A stretch of DNA of 64,000 nt. Origin: Siderastrea radians (taxonomy: Eukaryota > Cnidaria > Anthozoa > Scleractinia > Rhizangiidae). Location: the NCBI GenBank assembly GCA_964017195.1, contig OZ024895.1, positions 33,054,893-33,118,892 on the forward strand, given 5' to 3'. The notes below the pieces were generated by a model that searched no databases, had not been told where the DNA came from, and saw only the letters and a list, made by a program, of their open reading frames with translations. Below, piece after piece: positions 1 through 7,743 of the stretch (position 1 is its first letter; every line of letters starts with the position of its first letter). The position numbers were made by a program, and so were the translations under genes.

Positions 1-862
1 TGATTTTCTCTTCCGTTTTCTGCCTCTCTACAGAAGGTAAGGAGGCACAAAAGTTATTCAAATACGTTTCCAGAGAAGGTTGCGTCCTACAATCCGTAAG
101 GGGGATGGTTAGTGTCAAAGGTCCTAAGGCCTCCAATTTCTCCGCCGTTCTCTTTTTTGCCCGGTAGACTCGACGGCGCTTCGCGTTGATGGCCCTTCTC
201 TTTTCCTCCCCCATGTCAGCGTAACGGAGCCTCTCTATCTCATTCACCCGCTCTCGATGGGCCTCCCGATATCGTCGCTGATACGCCAGACGCTGTTCTC
301 GATTGTTTTCCCGGTAGCGCTTTTCCCTCTCCAAACGCTGGGCTCGATGTGTTTCCCGGTAGGCCTTATTGTACTCCCTCAACTGGGCTCGATGTTTTTC
401 GCGGTAGCGCTGGCCGTACTCCATCACCTGCTCTCGATGTCTTTCCCGGTAGCGCTTGCTGGCCGCCGCCACGCGGGCTCTGTGCCTTTCCCGGTAACAC
501 TTCTTGGCCACCGCTAGGAACTCTCGGTTGTTTTCTCTATACAATTTTTTCCTGGCAAGCACTTGCTCTCGCTGTTCGGTCCGGTACCGGGCACTTTGGG
601 TGATCTTGCGTGATCGTTTCGCCAGAAACCGTGCTTGCGAGGCGGCTACTCGATCGGGATGGTTGGCCCGGTACCTGGCTTGGGAGGCCAGTTGCCGTGC
701 TTGTTTACTCTCAAGGTCGGGCAGTTCGTCGTCGTCGTGAGGGTCATAGTCGTCGTCGGTGTCATCGTCGTCGTCGTCATCGTCGTCGTCGTCGCTTTGG
801 TGGTACTTGACTGGGGGTCTGTGACGGCGGCTGGGGGGTCGGGACTCTCTTTCGCTGGACAT
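1..862 (-). CDS. Repeat-rich Asp/Arg protein, partial (C-terminus beyond left edge)
   Basis: Open reading frame on the minus strand, read by hand from an ATG at 862-860 and still open at base 1, giving at least 287 residues. An Arg/Ser/His-rich start (residues 1-23) is followed by 11 consecutive Asp (24-34) and a further acidic stretch to about residue 52. Then come about ten 15-residue repeats (about 60-205) with the core [KR]-x-Y-R-E-x-[HN]-R; Tyr recurs every 15 residues from 108 to 198. A basic segment (KRRAINAKRRR) and a less repetitive tail follow. The frame is closed by a stop at 967-965, so ATG 862 is the only start in this frame unless splicing joins it to the upstream ORF. Its first 86 bases overlap the 3' end of that ORF in another frame. 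Function unknown; a charged, helical, possibly nucleic-acid-binding protein is only a guess. High GC matches the neighbouring polymerase and not the host DNA further right. Confidence 0.65.
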   Translation of the reverse strand, partial: MSSERESRPPSRRHRPPVKYHQSDDDDDDDDDDDTDDDYDPHDDDELPDLESKQARQLASQARYRANHPDRVAASQARFLAKRSRKITQSARYRTEQREQVLARKKLYRENNREFLAVAKKCYRERHRARVAAASKRYRERHREQVMEYGQRYREKHRAQLREYNKAYRETHRAQRLEREKRYRENNREQRLAYQRRYREAHRERVNEIERLRYADMGEEKRRAINAKRRRVYRAKKRTAEKLEALGPLTLTIPLTDCRTQPSLETYLNNFCASLPSVERQKTEEKI

Positions 863-1190
863 GGGGCGATGGTGGCGGTGCTGGGGGAGGTGTCCGTGGA
901 CGTTTAAATTGGTACCTCCAATAGGGGCAGCAATAGTCCAGGCCCTCGATGAACCAATCGCAGGTCAAATGGGGGTAGCACAGTGCGTTAACAGGAGCCG
1001 CCTGTTCTGCTCGACGTCTCTGGGCTTCGACTTTTTCCGGCTCCAGCTGCTTTAAACTTTCTGCAAACTCAGCAAAGTTTTCGTCCTCCAACAGCAACTC
1101 CCTCTTGACTTTCTCCAGGATCTCTTTCACTTCCAAATCTCGCTCAAACTCTTCGAATCTTTCTAACAACTTCTCATGGGCAGAGTCCAT
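777..1190 (-). CDS. Small acidic coiled-coil / Cys / Pro-Arg-rich protein
   Basis: A 137-residue ORF. I take the ATG at 1190-1188 as start because it has A at -3 and G at +4; the frame extends only to a GTG at 1205 upstream. The N-terminal half (about 1-65) is a Glu/Lys/Leu-rich probable coiled coil. The middle (about 70-90) has four Cys with aromatic residues (motif LCYPHLTC and, ten residues on, CCPYW). The last 40 residues are proline-rich and end in an Arg run just before the stop at 779-777. The Arg run is the same GAC-type trinucleotide tract that gives poly-Asp in the overlapping frame. A TATA box lies 32 bases upstream of the ATG, and the gene is divergent from the polymerase. I do not recognise the family. 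It could be a separate early-type viral gene, or the first part of one product with the downstream ORF through splicing or frameshifting. Confidence 0.55.
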   Translation of the reverse strand: MDSAHEKLLERFEEFERDLEVKEILEKVKRELLLEDENFAEFAESLKQLEPEKVEAQRRRAEQAAPVNALCYPHLTCDWFIEGLDYCCPYWRYQFKRPRTPPPAPPPSPHVQRKRVPTPQPPSQTPSQVPPKRRRRR

Positions 1191-1416
1191 TTTGAGATGA
1201 CTCACCTCGAAGTTCGATCTGTTTTATAGTCTCTCCTTCGTTCCCGTCATGCCCCATGGACCCCCACTAGAGAGGGGGGAGGGGGTCCCCCCACCCCGTC
1301 CCACCCCTCCCAGGGTCACCCCTGGGCCCTCTCCCTCATTGGTTCTTTCCCCTCCCACGTGGCCTTTTTGTTCTCTATAAAAACAGAGCCCCGATCTCCA
1401 GCGAGTTCATCTGATC
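1191..1416. promoter_or_regulatory. Compact bidirectional promoter between divergent viral-type genes
   Basis: This 226-bp spacer has a TATA box facing each way. On the plus strand TATAAAAA lies at 1376-1383, 34 bases before the polymerase ATG. On the minus strand TATAAAA lies at 1228-1222, 32 bases before the small-ORF ATG. An inverted CCAAT box (ATTGG) lies at 1338-1342. The middle (about 1260-1335) is a C-rich run with little else. At such short distances transcription would start almost at the start codons. Confidence 0.6.
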
Positions 1417-4400
1417 ATGTCCTCACAAGAGACGGCAGCGGGACCCAGTGGCCTTTCCCGCCACGAGTCCCTTCAACTCCTAGGACTGGCCATGTCAGAC
1501 GATGATGAAGACTATAATGATTTGATGGACCAATTGGAACGGCAACATCAGTTTCAAACTCACCTCCTTGAACAAAGTGGCGGAGGTTTGGATACCTCCG
1601 CCATTGGAGTATTTGAATTCGACATCGATCCCTTTGTCGACCGTCGGAGCACGCGTATGGGAGTGCATGAACGTCATTTCAATACCCGTTTACGCCAAAG
1701 GGGGAACTTGATTCCAAGTCAAAATATCACGCAAGCTCTCCAAGATGCTTTACGTCGAGCGGTGAATCAAGTGTTAGCCACCACGCCTGACCTCAACGAT
1801 CAAGATCGCCTCTACTTTACAATAGGCTCTAATCGCCTGCACAATAATTTTCAGGGGTGGGGATTACGTGCAGGTGAATGGCGACAAGACAGAGAGCGTG
1901 TGGAGGCCCTATTCCACCGTTTAGCGCAAGCCTTGAACAGCAACGAACAATTTGAAATGGATGACTCCTTTCAATTATCCATTACTCAAGTCAAACATGC
2001 TCCTCAAGGCACCGGCAAACCCCGTCGTGGTAAACCCGGGCACCCAACCCACCAAGCCTTAACCAAGAGATCGAACTCAGTCATAAGAATCCAGAATGAT
2101 GATGACCTCTGCTGTGCCAGAGCCCTCGTCACCGCCAAGGCCAGAGTGGACAAACACCCCCAATGGAACACCATTCGACAAGGAAGACCTCTGCAGAGAA
2201 CCCTAGCTCTGGACCTGCATCAGGAAGCCAAGGTGCCCTTCGGCCCCTGCAGTTACGACGCCTTGACAGCCTTCAGTAAAGCCCCGTCCCTGGCTGGGTA
2301 CCAGATCATCCTGGTGGATGCGCATCGATCTTATCACATCACCACCTATGGAGACCCCAAAGACAAACAATTGATCCTGTTGCACGACCATAACCATTAT
2401 GATGTTATCACCCGTCTACCCGGATTTTTCGGATCCAGTTACGTCTGTGCCCATTGTTGGAAACCCTACAACACCGAGGGACAGCATCGCTGCAACAAGA
2501 AAAAACAATGCCGAGCCTGTTGCCAAAAAGAGTGCCCTGATTTCCAGGCAGCGTACCCTCGACACCTCAAAGCCACTAAACGTTGCCAGTCCTGTCATCG
2601 GGACTTTTTCGGAAACGCGTGTTTCGAAGCCCATGTCAGCAAGGACCACACGGGCAAACCTGCAGCCAACCTAGAGTCCTCCGTCTGCTTTCGTCGCCGT
2701 CGCTGTCCTACCTGTTTTAAACTGGACGTGGGATTAGACAAGATTGCCAAACACCAATGCTACTACGTGGACTGTCCGTCTTGCCATGAGTACGTGGACA
2801 GTCAAAACCATTTTTGTTTTATTCAAAGACCCACTCAAGACAAGAAGAGAAAGAGGAAACACCAAGGAGGGCCTCGCGCCAAACGAGGGGCAGCCGCCGC
2901 GGCGGAACCTGATAGCAGCCCAGAGGAGGACGACCTACCACCCCTTCATGTCTTCTTTGACATTGAAGCCATGCAACCCCACGAAAAACACATTGCCAAT
3001 CTCCTCGTGGCCGAAACCGAAGACAACGATCAACCCAAGCCTTTCCCAGGCCTCTCTTGTACCCGAGATTTTCTGGAATGGCTGGATACCTTGACACTCA
3101 ACGATACCCGACCAGTCAATGTCATCGCTCATAATTTCCAAGGGTACGATGGGTACTTTGTCGTCCAGCAATACCATAGTGACAACCGGATCGTCCAACA
3201 ACTCCGCAACGGATGTAAACTCTTGGAAGTCCAACACGACCGAATCCGATTTATCGATTCCATGAGTTTCCTCCCGATGGCTTTGTCCGCCTTTCCCGAA
3301 ACCTTTGGATTAACGGAATTGAAAAAAGGGTACTTCCCCCACCTGTTCAACCATCCAAAACACCAAAACTACGTGGGACCCATCCCATCTCTCGATTACT
3401 ACATACCCGAAACCAAGTCCCCCGAAGACAAGCAAGCCCTGGAAACGTGGCATCAAGAACAACGTGTCAATAACATGGTGTTTGATTTCCAACAAGAGTT
3501 GTTGGACTATTGCAGCTCAGATGTGCGGCTCTTGAAACAAGGATGTCTGACTTTCAAACGATTGTTTGAAGCTCAAGCGGGGTTCAATCCCTTTGACCAA
3601 ATCACCATTGCTTCTGCCTGCAACATGGATTTACGTATGAACCGGATGATCCCTAACAGTATTGCCAGTGAACCCATCCTTACTTGGAAGAAGAATAACG
3701 TCAATCAGTCCAACGAAGCCATCGAATGGTTAACCTGGTGCCAACAACACAAAGCGCCCCAACTTCAACATGTCAAAAATACCGGCGAGTATCGCATCCC
3801 TGGTACTAAGCTCCATGTGGACGGTTTCGATGCCAGTACCAACACCATCTACGAATATCACGGTTGTTTCTACCATGGATGTCCCCGCTGTTATCCCAAC
3901 CGTTACGAAACACATCGACGCCACTGTGATCGATCCATGCAAGATGCCTACGAGGACACGCAACAAAGGACCCAACATTTAAGAGAACAAGGGTACACCG
4001 TGGTGGAAATGTGGGGATGCGATTGGGCCCGTCTCAAAGACACCTCACCTGACATTGGCACATTTGTAACTAACCTTGAAACCACAAAACCCCTCAATCC
4101 CCGCGAAGCTTTCTGTGGAGGACGTACCAATGCCGTGAAACTGTACCATCGTGTCACCCCCAGTCAAAAGATCCACTACATCGATGTCACATCCTTGTAT
4201 CCGTGGGTGAACAAGACGTGTGTCTACCCCAAAGGACATCCCACTTTCCTTTCCCAACCGGGTCACACCGACATCCATAAGTACTTTGGATTGATCCAAT
4301 GCAAAATCCTGCCTCCCCGTGAACTGTACCATCCCGTGCTGCCTTACCGCCATGACGACAAACTACTCTTTCCTCTTTGTGGACGTTGTGTGGAAGAAGA

Positions 4401-5070
4401 AATGGCCAAACCCCTTCTAGACAGATCCTATCATTGCCCTCACCCCGACGAGGAACGCGCCCTGACAAGTACCTGGTGCAGCCCAGAATTAGAGAAAGCC
4501 GTCGACCTCGGGTACCAAGTCCTGTACATCTACGAAGTCTGGCATTTTGAAGAAACCTGTCAGGGGTTGTTCCGAGACTACGTCAACACTTGGTTGAAAG
4601 TCAAACAGGAAGCCAGTGGGTGGCCCAAAGATGTCAAGACCGAAGAAGATAAAATGAACTACATCCATGATTACTACAAGAAGGAGGGCATCCAACTGGA
4701 GTACGACAAGATCAAAAAGAACCCAGGGTTGCGTACATTAGCTAAACTCATGCTAAATTCTATGTGGGGTAAATTTGGCCAACGACTCAACAAAACCCGA
4801 GTCCAAGAATTTGAAGACCCCCAAACCTTCCACCAGTTTTTAAACACAGATACAATGGACGTGCGTCACGTGTCCACCATCAATGATCAAATGGTGGAGG
4901 TCCATTATCAGTACCAAAAGGAAGACATCCCCGTCTCACCTAACCTGAACATCTTTGTGGCCTGCTTCACCACCTGTCATGCCCGGATCAAACTCTACAA
5001 CACCTTGCAATCCTTGGGAGAACGAGTACTTTACTATGATACAGACTCCATCATCTATTCTACAGACTAG
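1417..5070 (+). CDS. polB: Family-B (protein-primed type) DNA polymerase of a Polinton/adintovirus-like element, up to an internal amber codon
   Basis: A 1217-residue frame. An acidic N-terminus is followed by a Cys/His-rich zone (about 344-470) with many CxxC pairs. The 3'-5' exonuclease motifs are Exo I (D515, E517), Exo II (N573-F-Q-G-Y-D578) and Exo III (Y698 to D702). An inserted segment with YHGCFYHGC (about 814-822) and, about 45 residues on, EMWGCDW resembles the Vsr/restriction-endonuclease-like insert of related polymerases (inference). The polymerase motifs are A (D923-V-T-S-L-Y-P), B (K1110 to G1118, with N1114) and C (D1208-T-D-S1211). Family knowledge: such enzymes replicate linear dsDNA of Polintons/Mavericks and adintoviruses from a terminal protein. 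The ATG at 1417 follows a TATA box by 34 bases. The frame ends at TAG 5068-5070, but the same frame continues with C-terminal polymerase sequence, so this copy is interrupted. No integrase, ATPase, protease or capsid gene lies in the window; they may be to the left. Confidence 0.9.
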   Translation: MSSQETAAGPSGLSRHESLQLLGLAMSDDDEDYNDLMDQLERQHQFQTHLLEQSGGGLDTSAIGVFEFDIDPFVDRRSTRMGVHERHFNTRLRQRGNLIPSQNITQALQDALRRAVNQVLATTPDLNDQDRLYFTIGSNRLHNNFQGWGLRAGEWRQDRERVEALFHRLAQALNSNEQFEMDDSFQLSITQVKHAPQGTGKPRRGKPGHPTHQALTKRSNSVIRIQNDDDLCCARALVTAKARVDKHPQWNTIRQGRPLQRTLALDLHQEAKVPFGPCSYDALTAFSKAPSLAGYQIILVDAHRSYHITTYGDPKDKQLILLHDHNHYDVITRLPGFFGSSYVCAHCWKPYNTEGQHRCNKKKQCRACCQKECPDFQAAYPRHLKATKRCQSCHRDFFGNACFEAHVSKDHTGKPAANLESSVCFRRRRCPTCFKLDVGLDKIAKHQCYYVDCPSCHEYVDSQNHFCFIQRPTQDKKRKRKHQGGPRAKRGAAAAAEPDSSPEEDDLPPLHVFFDIEAMQPHEKHIANLLVAETEDNDQPKPFPGLSCTRDFLEWLDTLTLNDTRPVNVIAHNFQGYDGYFVVQQYHSDNRIVQQLRNGCKLLEVQHDRIRFIDSMSFLPMALSAFPETFGLTELKKGYFPHLFNHPKHQNYVGPIPSLDYYIPETKSPEDKQALETWHQEQRVNNMVFDFQQELLDYCSSDVRLLKQGCLTFKRLFEAQAGFNPFDQITIASACNMDLRMNRMIPNSIASEPILTWKKNNVNQSNEAIEWLTWCQQHKAPQLQHVKNTGEYRIPGTKLHVDGFDASTNTIYEYHGCFYHGCPRCYPNRYETHRRHCDRSMQDAYEDTQQRTQHLREQGYTVVEMWGCDWARLKDTSPDIGTFVTNLETTKPLNPREAFCGGRTNAVKLYHRVTPSQKIHYIDVTSLYPWVNKTCVYPKGHPTFLSQPGHTDIHKYFGLIQCKILPPRELYHPVLPYRHDDKLLFPLCGRCVEEEMAKPLLDRSYHCPHPDEERALTSTWCSPELEKAVDLGYQVLYIYEVWHFEETCQGLFRDYVNTWLKVKQEASGWPKDVKTEEDKMNYIHDYYKKEGIQLEYDKIKKNPGLRTLAKLMLNSMWGKFGQRLNKTRVQEFEDPQTFHQFLNTDTMDVRHVSTINDQMVEVHYQYQKEDIPVSPNLNIFVACFTTCHARIKLYNTLQSLGERVLYYDTDSIIYSTD

Positions 5071-5469
5071 GGTCAAACCGACCCAGACTTGGGCCCTTAC
5101 CTCGGGGATTTCACCAGTGAATTGGACAAGAAGGATTACATTGTGGAATTCGTGTCAGGGGGCCCCAAAAATTACGGCTACACCACCCACAATGGGCACG
5201 TGGAATGCAAGGTTCGTGGTTTCCGCCTTAACAGTGAAGGGAAAACTCAATTAAATTATAACGTTATGAAGAAAAATGTCTTAGATGACATCCAAAAGCC
5301 CCTCCTCAAGCCACGACAATCACAGGTCATCAACTCACACCACATTGTCCGGGATCCTAACACCTATGAACTGTTCACGTTTCCACAACAGAAACAATAC
5401 CAGTTGGTATACAACAAACGAGTCATTGATCCCCACACCTTCAAGACCTACCCCTATGGATATCAGTGA
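5071..5469 (+). pseudogene. C-terminal part of the polymerase beyond the amber codon
   Basis: The 132 codons after TAG 5068-5070 stay in the same frame to TGA 5467-5469. They read as the remaining palm/thumb end of the polymerase: YLGDFTSEL, an ECKVRGF segment, and a C-terminal HTFKTYPYGY. No other stop or frameshift was found in about 4 kb of frame, so the break is a single codon. Readthrough cannot be excluded (the base after TAG is G), but nothing in the sequence proves it. A simple inactivating mutation in an integrated copy is the plainest reading. Confidence 0.75.
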
Positions 5470-5815
5470 AGGAACATTCATTCAAAGGAACACTAAAGGA
5501 ACTCGCCATTGAACATTAAGGATTGCCATCCTAAAAACACGTGACTTCCGGTTGCATGAGCCCGCGATCCTTTTTTCCTACTCGTCAGCGGTTTCCCATT
5601 CTAAAACACATGACTTCCGGTTCCCATGACGTCATTTCCGGTCAGGTGACTTCCCCTTGAGCCCACGATCCTACTGGCCTGAGGTTTCCGTTCCTATGAC
5701 AACCCCTCGACCAATCACAAGCCAAAAGCTCTCGACCAATCAGAAGCCAGCATTTGTGCTAGGTGAGCCCATATTACTACTTATATTATCGGTTGGTTTT
5801 TCATAGTTAGTTAGA
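5470..5815. promoter_or_regulatory. Promoter-like flank of the viral block: E-box, GACTTCCGG and CCAAT repeats
   Basis: Non-coding. The core TGACTTCCGGTT occurs after CACG at 5539 and after CACA at 5607, and a third variant GGTGACTTCCCC lies at about 5645. GATCCT/GGTTTCC blocks follow two of them. CTCGACCAATCA occurs twice (about 5706 and 5732), with AAGCCA after each, and an AT-rich TTATATTAT lies at about 5781. This could be the control region of a lost gene, or subterminal sequence at the right end of the viral element. No terminal inverted repeat can be tested because the other end is outside the window. Confidence 0.35.
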
Positions 5816-6147
5816 AACTATGAAAAAGTGGCGGAAACAGGAAATTGTTAATGCTAGTCGTGTACAATATGACATAATTAAACACGTCGCTGCTTTTTGT
5901 GTGCAGTTTGTGCATTTTTCGCCTAAAAAACGCGAAAAACACAGTTTTGCCCAAAAATGGCTTGACCACCTGTTACTTATGACGTCATATCTCGTAACCA
6001 TAGCAATCTATTCTTTTCAAACTTGCGTCAAAATGTGTCTAAGGGATATGCCTATAGTTACTTGAAACGGCAGGTGCTGACAACAAATTGTCTTGGAAAA
6101 ATTGAAGGAAAACCTTATGGGGGTGGGTGTAAGCCCGAGAGTTAATT
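5816..6147. repeat. Partial copy of the interspersed repeat also seen at 42.5 and 56.9 kb
   Basis: The stretch with GACATAATTAAACA, a GTGCAGTTTGTGCATTTT-like tract, CATATCTCGTAACCATAGCA and GAAACGGCAGGTGCTGA matches the right halves of the repeats at about 42520-42870 and 56840-57180. The left part of those copies is missing here. The 81-codon ORF that crosses it is a by-product of the repeat. Confidence 0.7.
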
Positions 6148-6149
6148 TG

Positions 6150-7709
6150 TTAAGGTGTTTCGATACATTTTTTTTGGGACCATACCTCACTTTTAAAATC
6201 GGCTCTTAGACGGTGTTTACCTTGTGGGATCAACGTGAAATTTGCAGTACTTTTTGGTTTTGGATTGAACTTTAGCGCGGTTTACTTTTTGTGAAAATCA
6301 ATATTTCCATGACAACGATAAACAAAAAACCTCGAAAACACTAAAATTGAAATTTTACGCGATCCAGACTTCCCTTTGAAAAGCAAACACCAACCACTTA
6401 AACTGTGGTGTATGGCAATTAAAATATACAAGAACAAAAAGAATCTGTATGTTTGTTTCGAAGTAAATCGCAAAAACATTTTCAACCTTAGCTTTTGCAT
6501 AGTAATAGTAAATGCACCGAAAAATAATCAATGCTTTGATGAAATGGATCGAAAATACTTTCAAAATGTGTCTTACTTACTATTTTACGCCTAGAAAGTC
6601 TTGTTGGAACTAGTGTTCGCGATCTCGAGAACGAATTGTTTTTCTAGGATCATTCGTGTAATAATTTTTTGGTAATTTTTGAATTTGAGCGCTTTTGCGA
6701 AACTCTTAAGAACGGCTCGATGGATTTTTTAAAACACTAAACACGCGTGCTTGACGATGTGACCAATTTTAGTATCAAGTCTTATTAACATTGATTCACT
6801 GGAACACTTTTAGATTTAACGCTAAAAAGGACGAATGAACGGACGGAAAAGGTTGCGTTACAAATTCACAGTTCGCAAGTAAATGCTAATATATTCAAAG
6901 TAATGGGTAATTCATTGCTTCGTAATTTTTATCTGGTTTCTTTTTTCTTTGTTGCACCGTAGATTACAACGAAAAGGAATGCTTTGCGCATTACTTTGAA
7001 TATATTAGCATTTATTTGCCAAATGTCCTTTTTAGCGTTAAATCTAAAAGTGTTCCAGTGAATCAATGTTAATAAGACTCGATACTAAAATTAGACAAAT
7101 CGTCAAGCACGTGTGTTTAATGTTTATAAAAAAATCCCTCGAGCCGTTCTTAAGATTTTCCCAAAAACGCTCAAATTCAGAAATTACCACAAAATTATTA
7201 CGCGAATGATCTTAGAAAAACAATTCGTTCTCGAGATCGCGAACACCAGTTTCAACGAAACTTTCTAGGCGTAAAATAGTAAGTAAGACACATTTTGAAA
7301 GTATTTTCGAGCCATTTCATCAAAGCATTGATTATTTTTCGGTGCATTTGCTATTACCATGCAAAAACTAGGGTTAGAAATGTTTTTGCGATTTACTTCA
7401 AAACAAACATACAGAATTTTTTTGTTCTTGTATATTTTGTGTGCCATACACCACAGTTTAAGATGTTGGTATTTGCTTTTCAAAGTGAAATCTGGATCGC
7501 GGAAAATTTCAATTTTAGTGTTTTCGAGGTTCTTTGTTTATCGTTGTCATGGAAATATCGATTTTCACAAAATGTAAACCACGCTAAAGTTCAATCCAAA
7601 ACCAACAAGTATTGCAAATTTCACTTTGATCTGACAAGGAAAGGACTGTCTAAGAGCCGATTCAAAAAGTTAGGTATGGTCCCAAAAAAACTGTATCGAA
7701 ACACCTTAA
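6150..7709. mobile_element. TTAA-flanked 1.55-kb fold-back element, palindromic throughout
   Basis: TTAA at 6150-6153 is followed by GGTGTTTCGATACA, and the reverse complement of that end precedes TTAA at 7706-7709. The arms (about 6154-6910 and 6985-7705) pair almost along their whole length, leaving a loop of about 75 bases. The matching small ORFs on opposite strands (for example around 6376-6594 and 7265-7483) are the same sequence read from each arm. No transposase is encoded. A TTAA target duplication is typical of piggyBac and Kolobok transposons; which one mobilised it is not shown. Confidence 0.8.
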
Positions 7710-7743
7710 CAGGTCATGCAGCGTTAGGAAAATTTTTGTTGCT

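Noticed and set aside
257..907. Plus-strand ORFs with Val/Phe- or Arg-rich repeats
   Set aside because: They are the complement of the 45-bp repeats of the minus-strand ORF; the minus strand has the open frame, promoter and GC-rich codon pattern.
5820..6065. 81-codon ORF after the viral block as a further viral gene
   Set aside because: The same DNA recurs at 42.5 and 56.9 kb as a non-coding repeat with broken frames.
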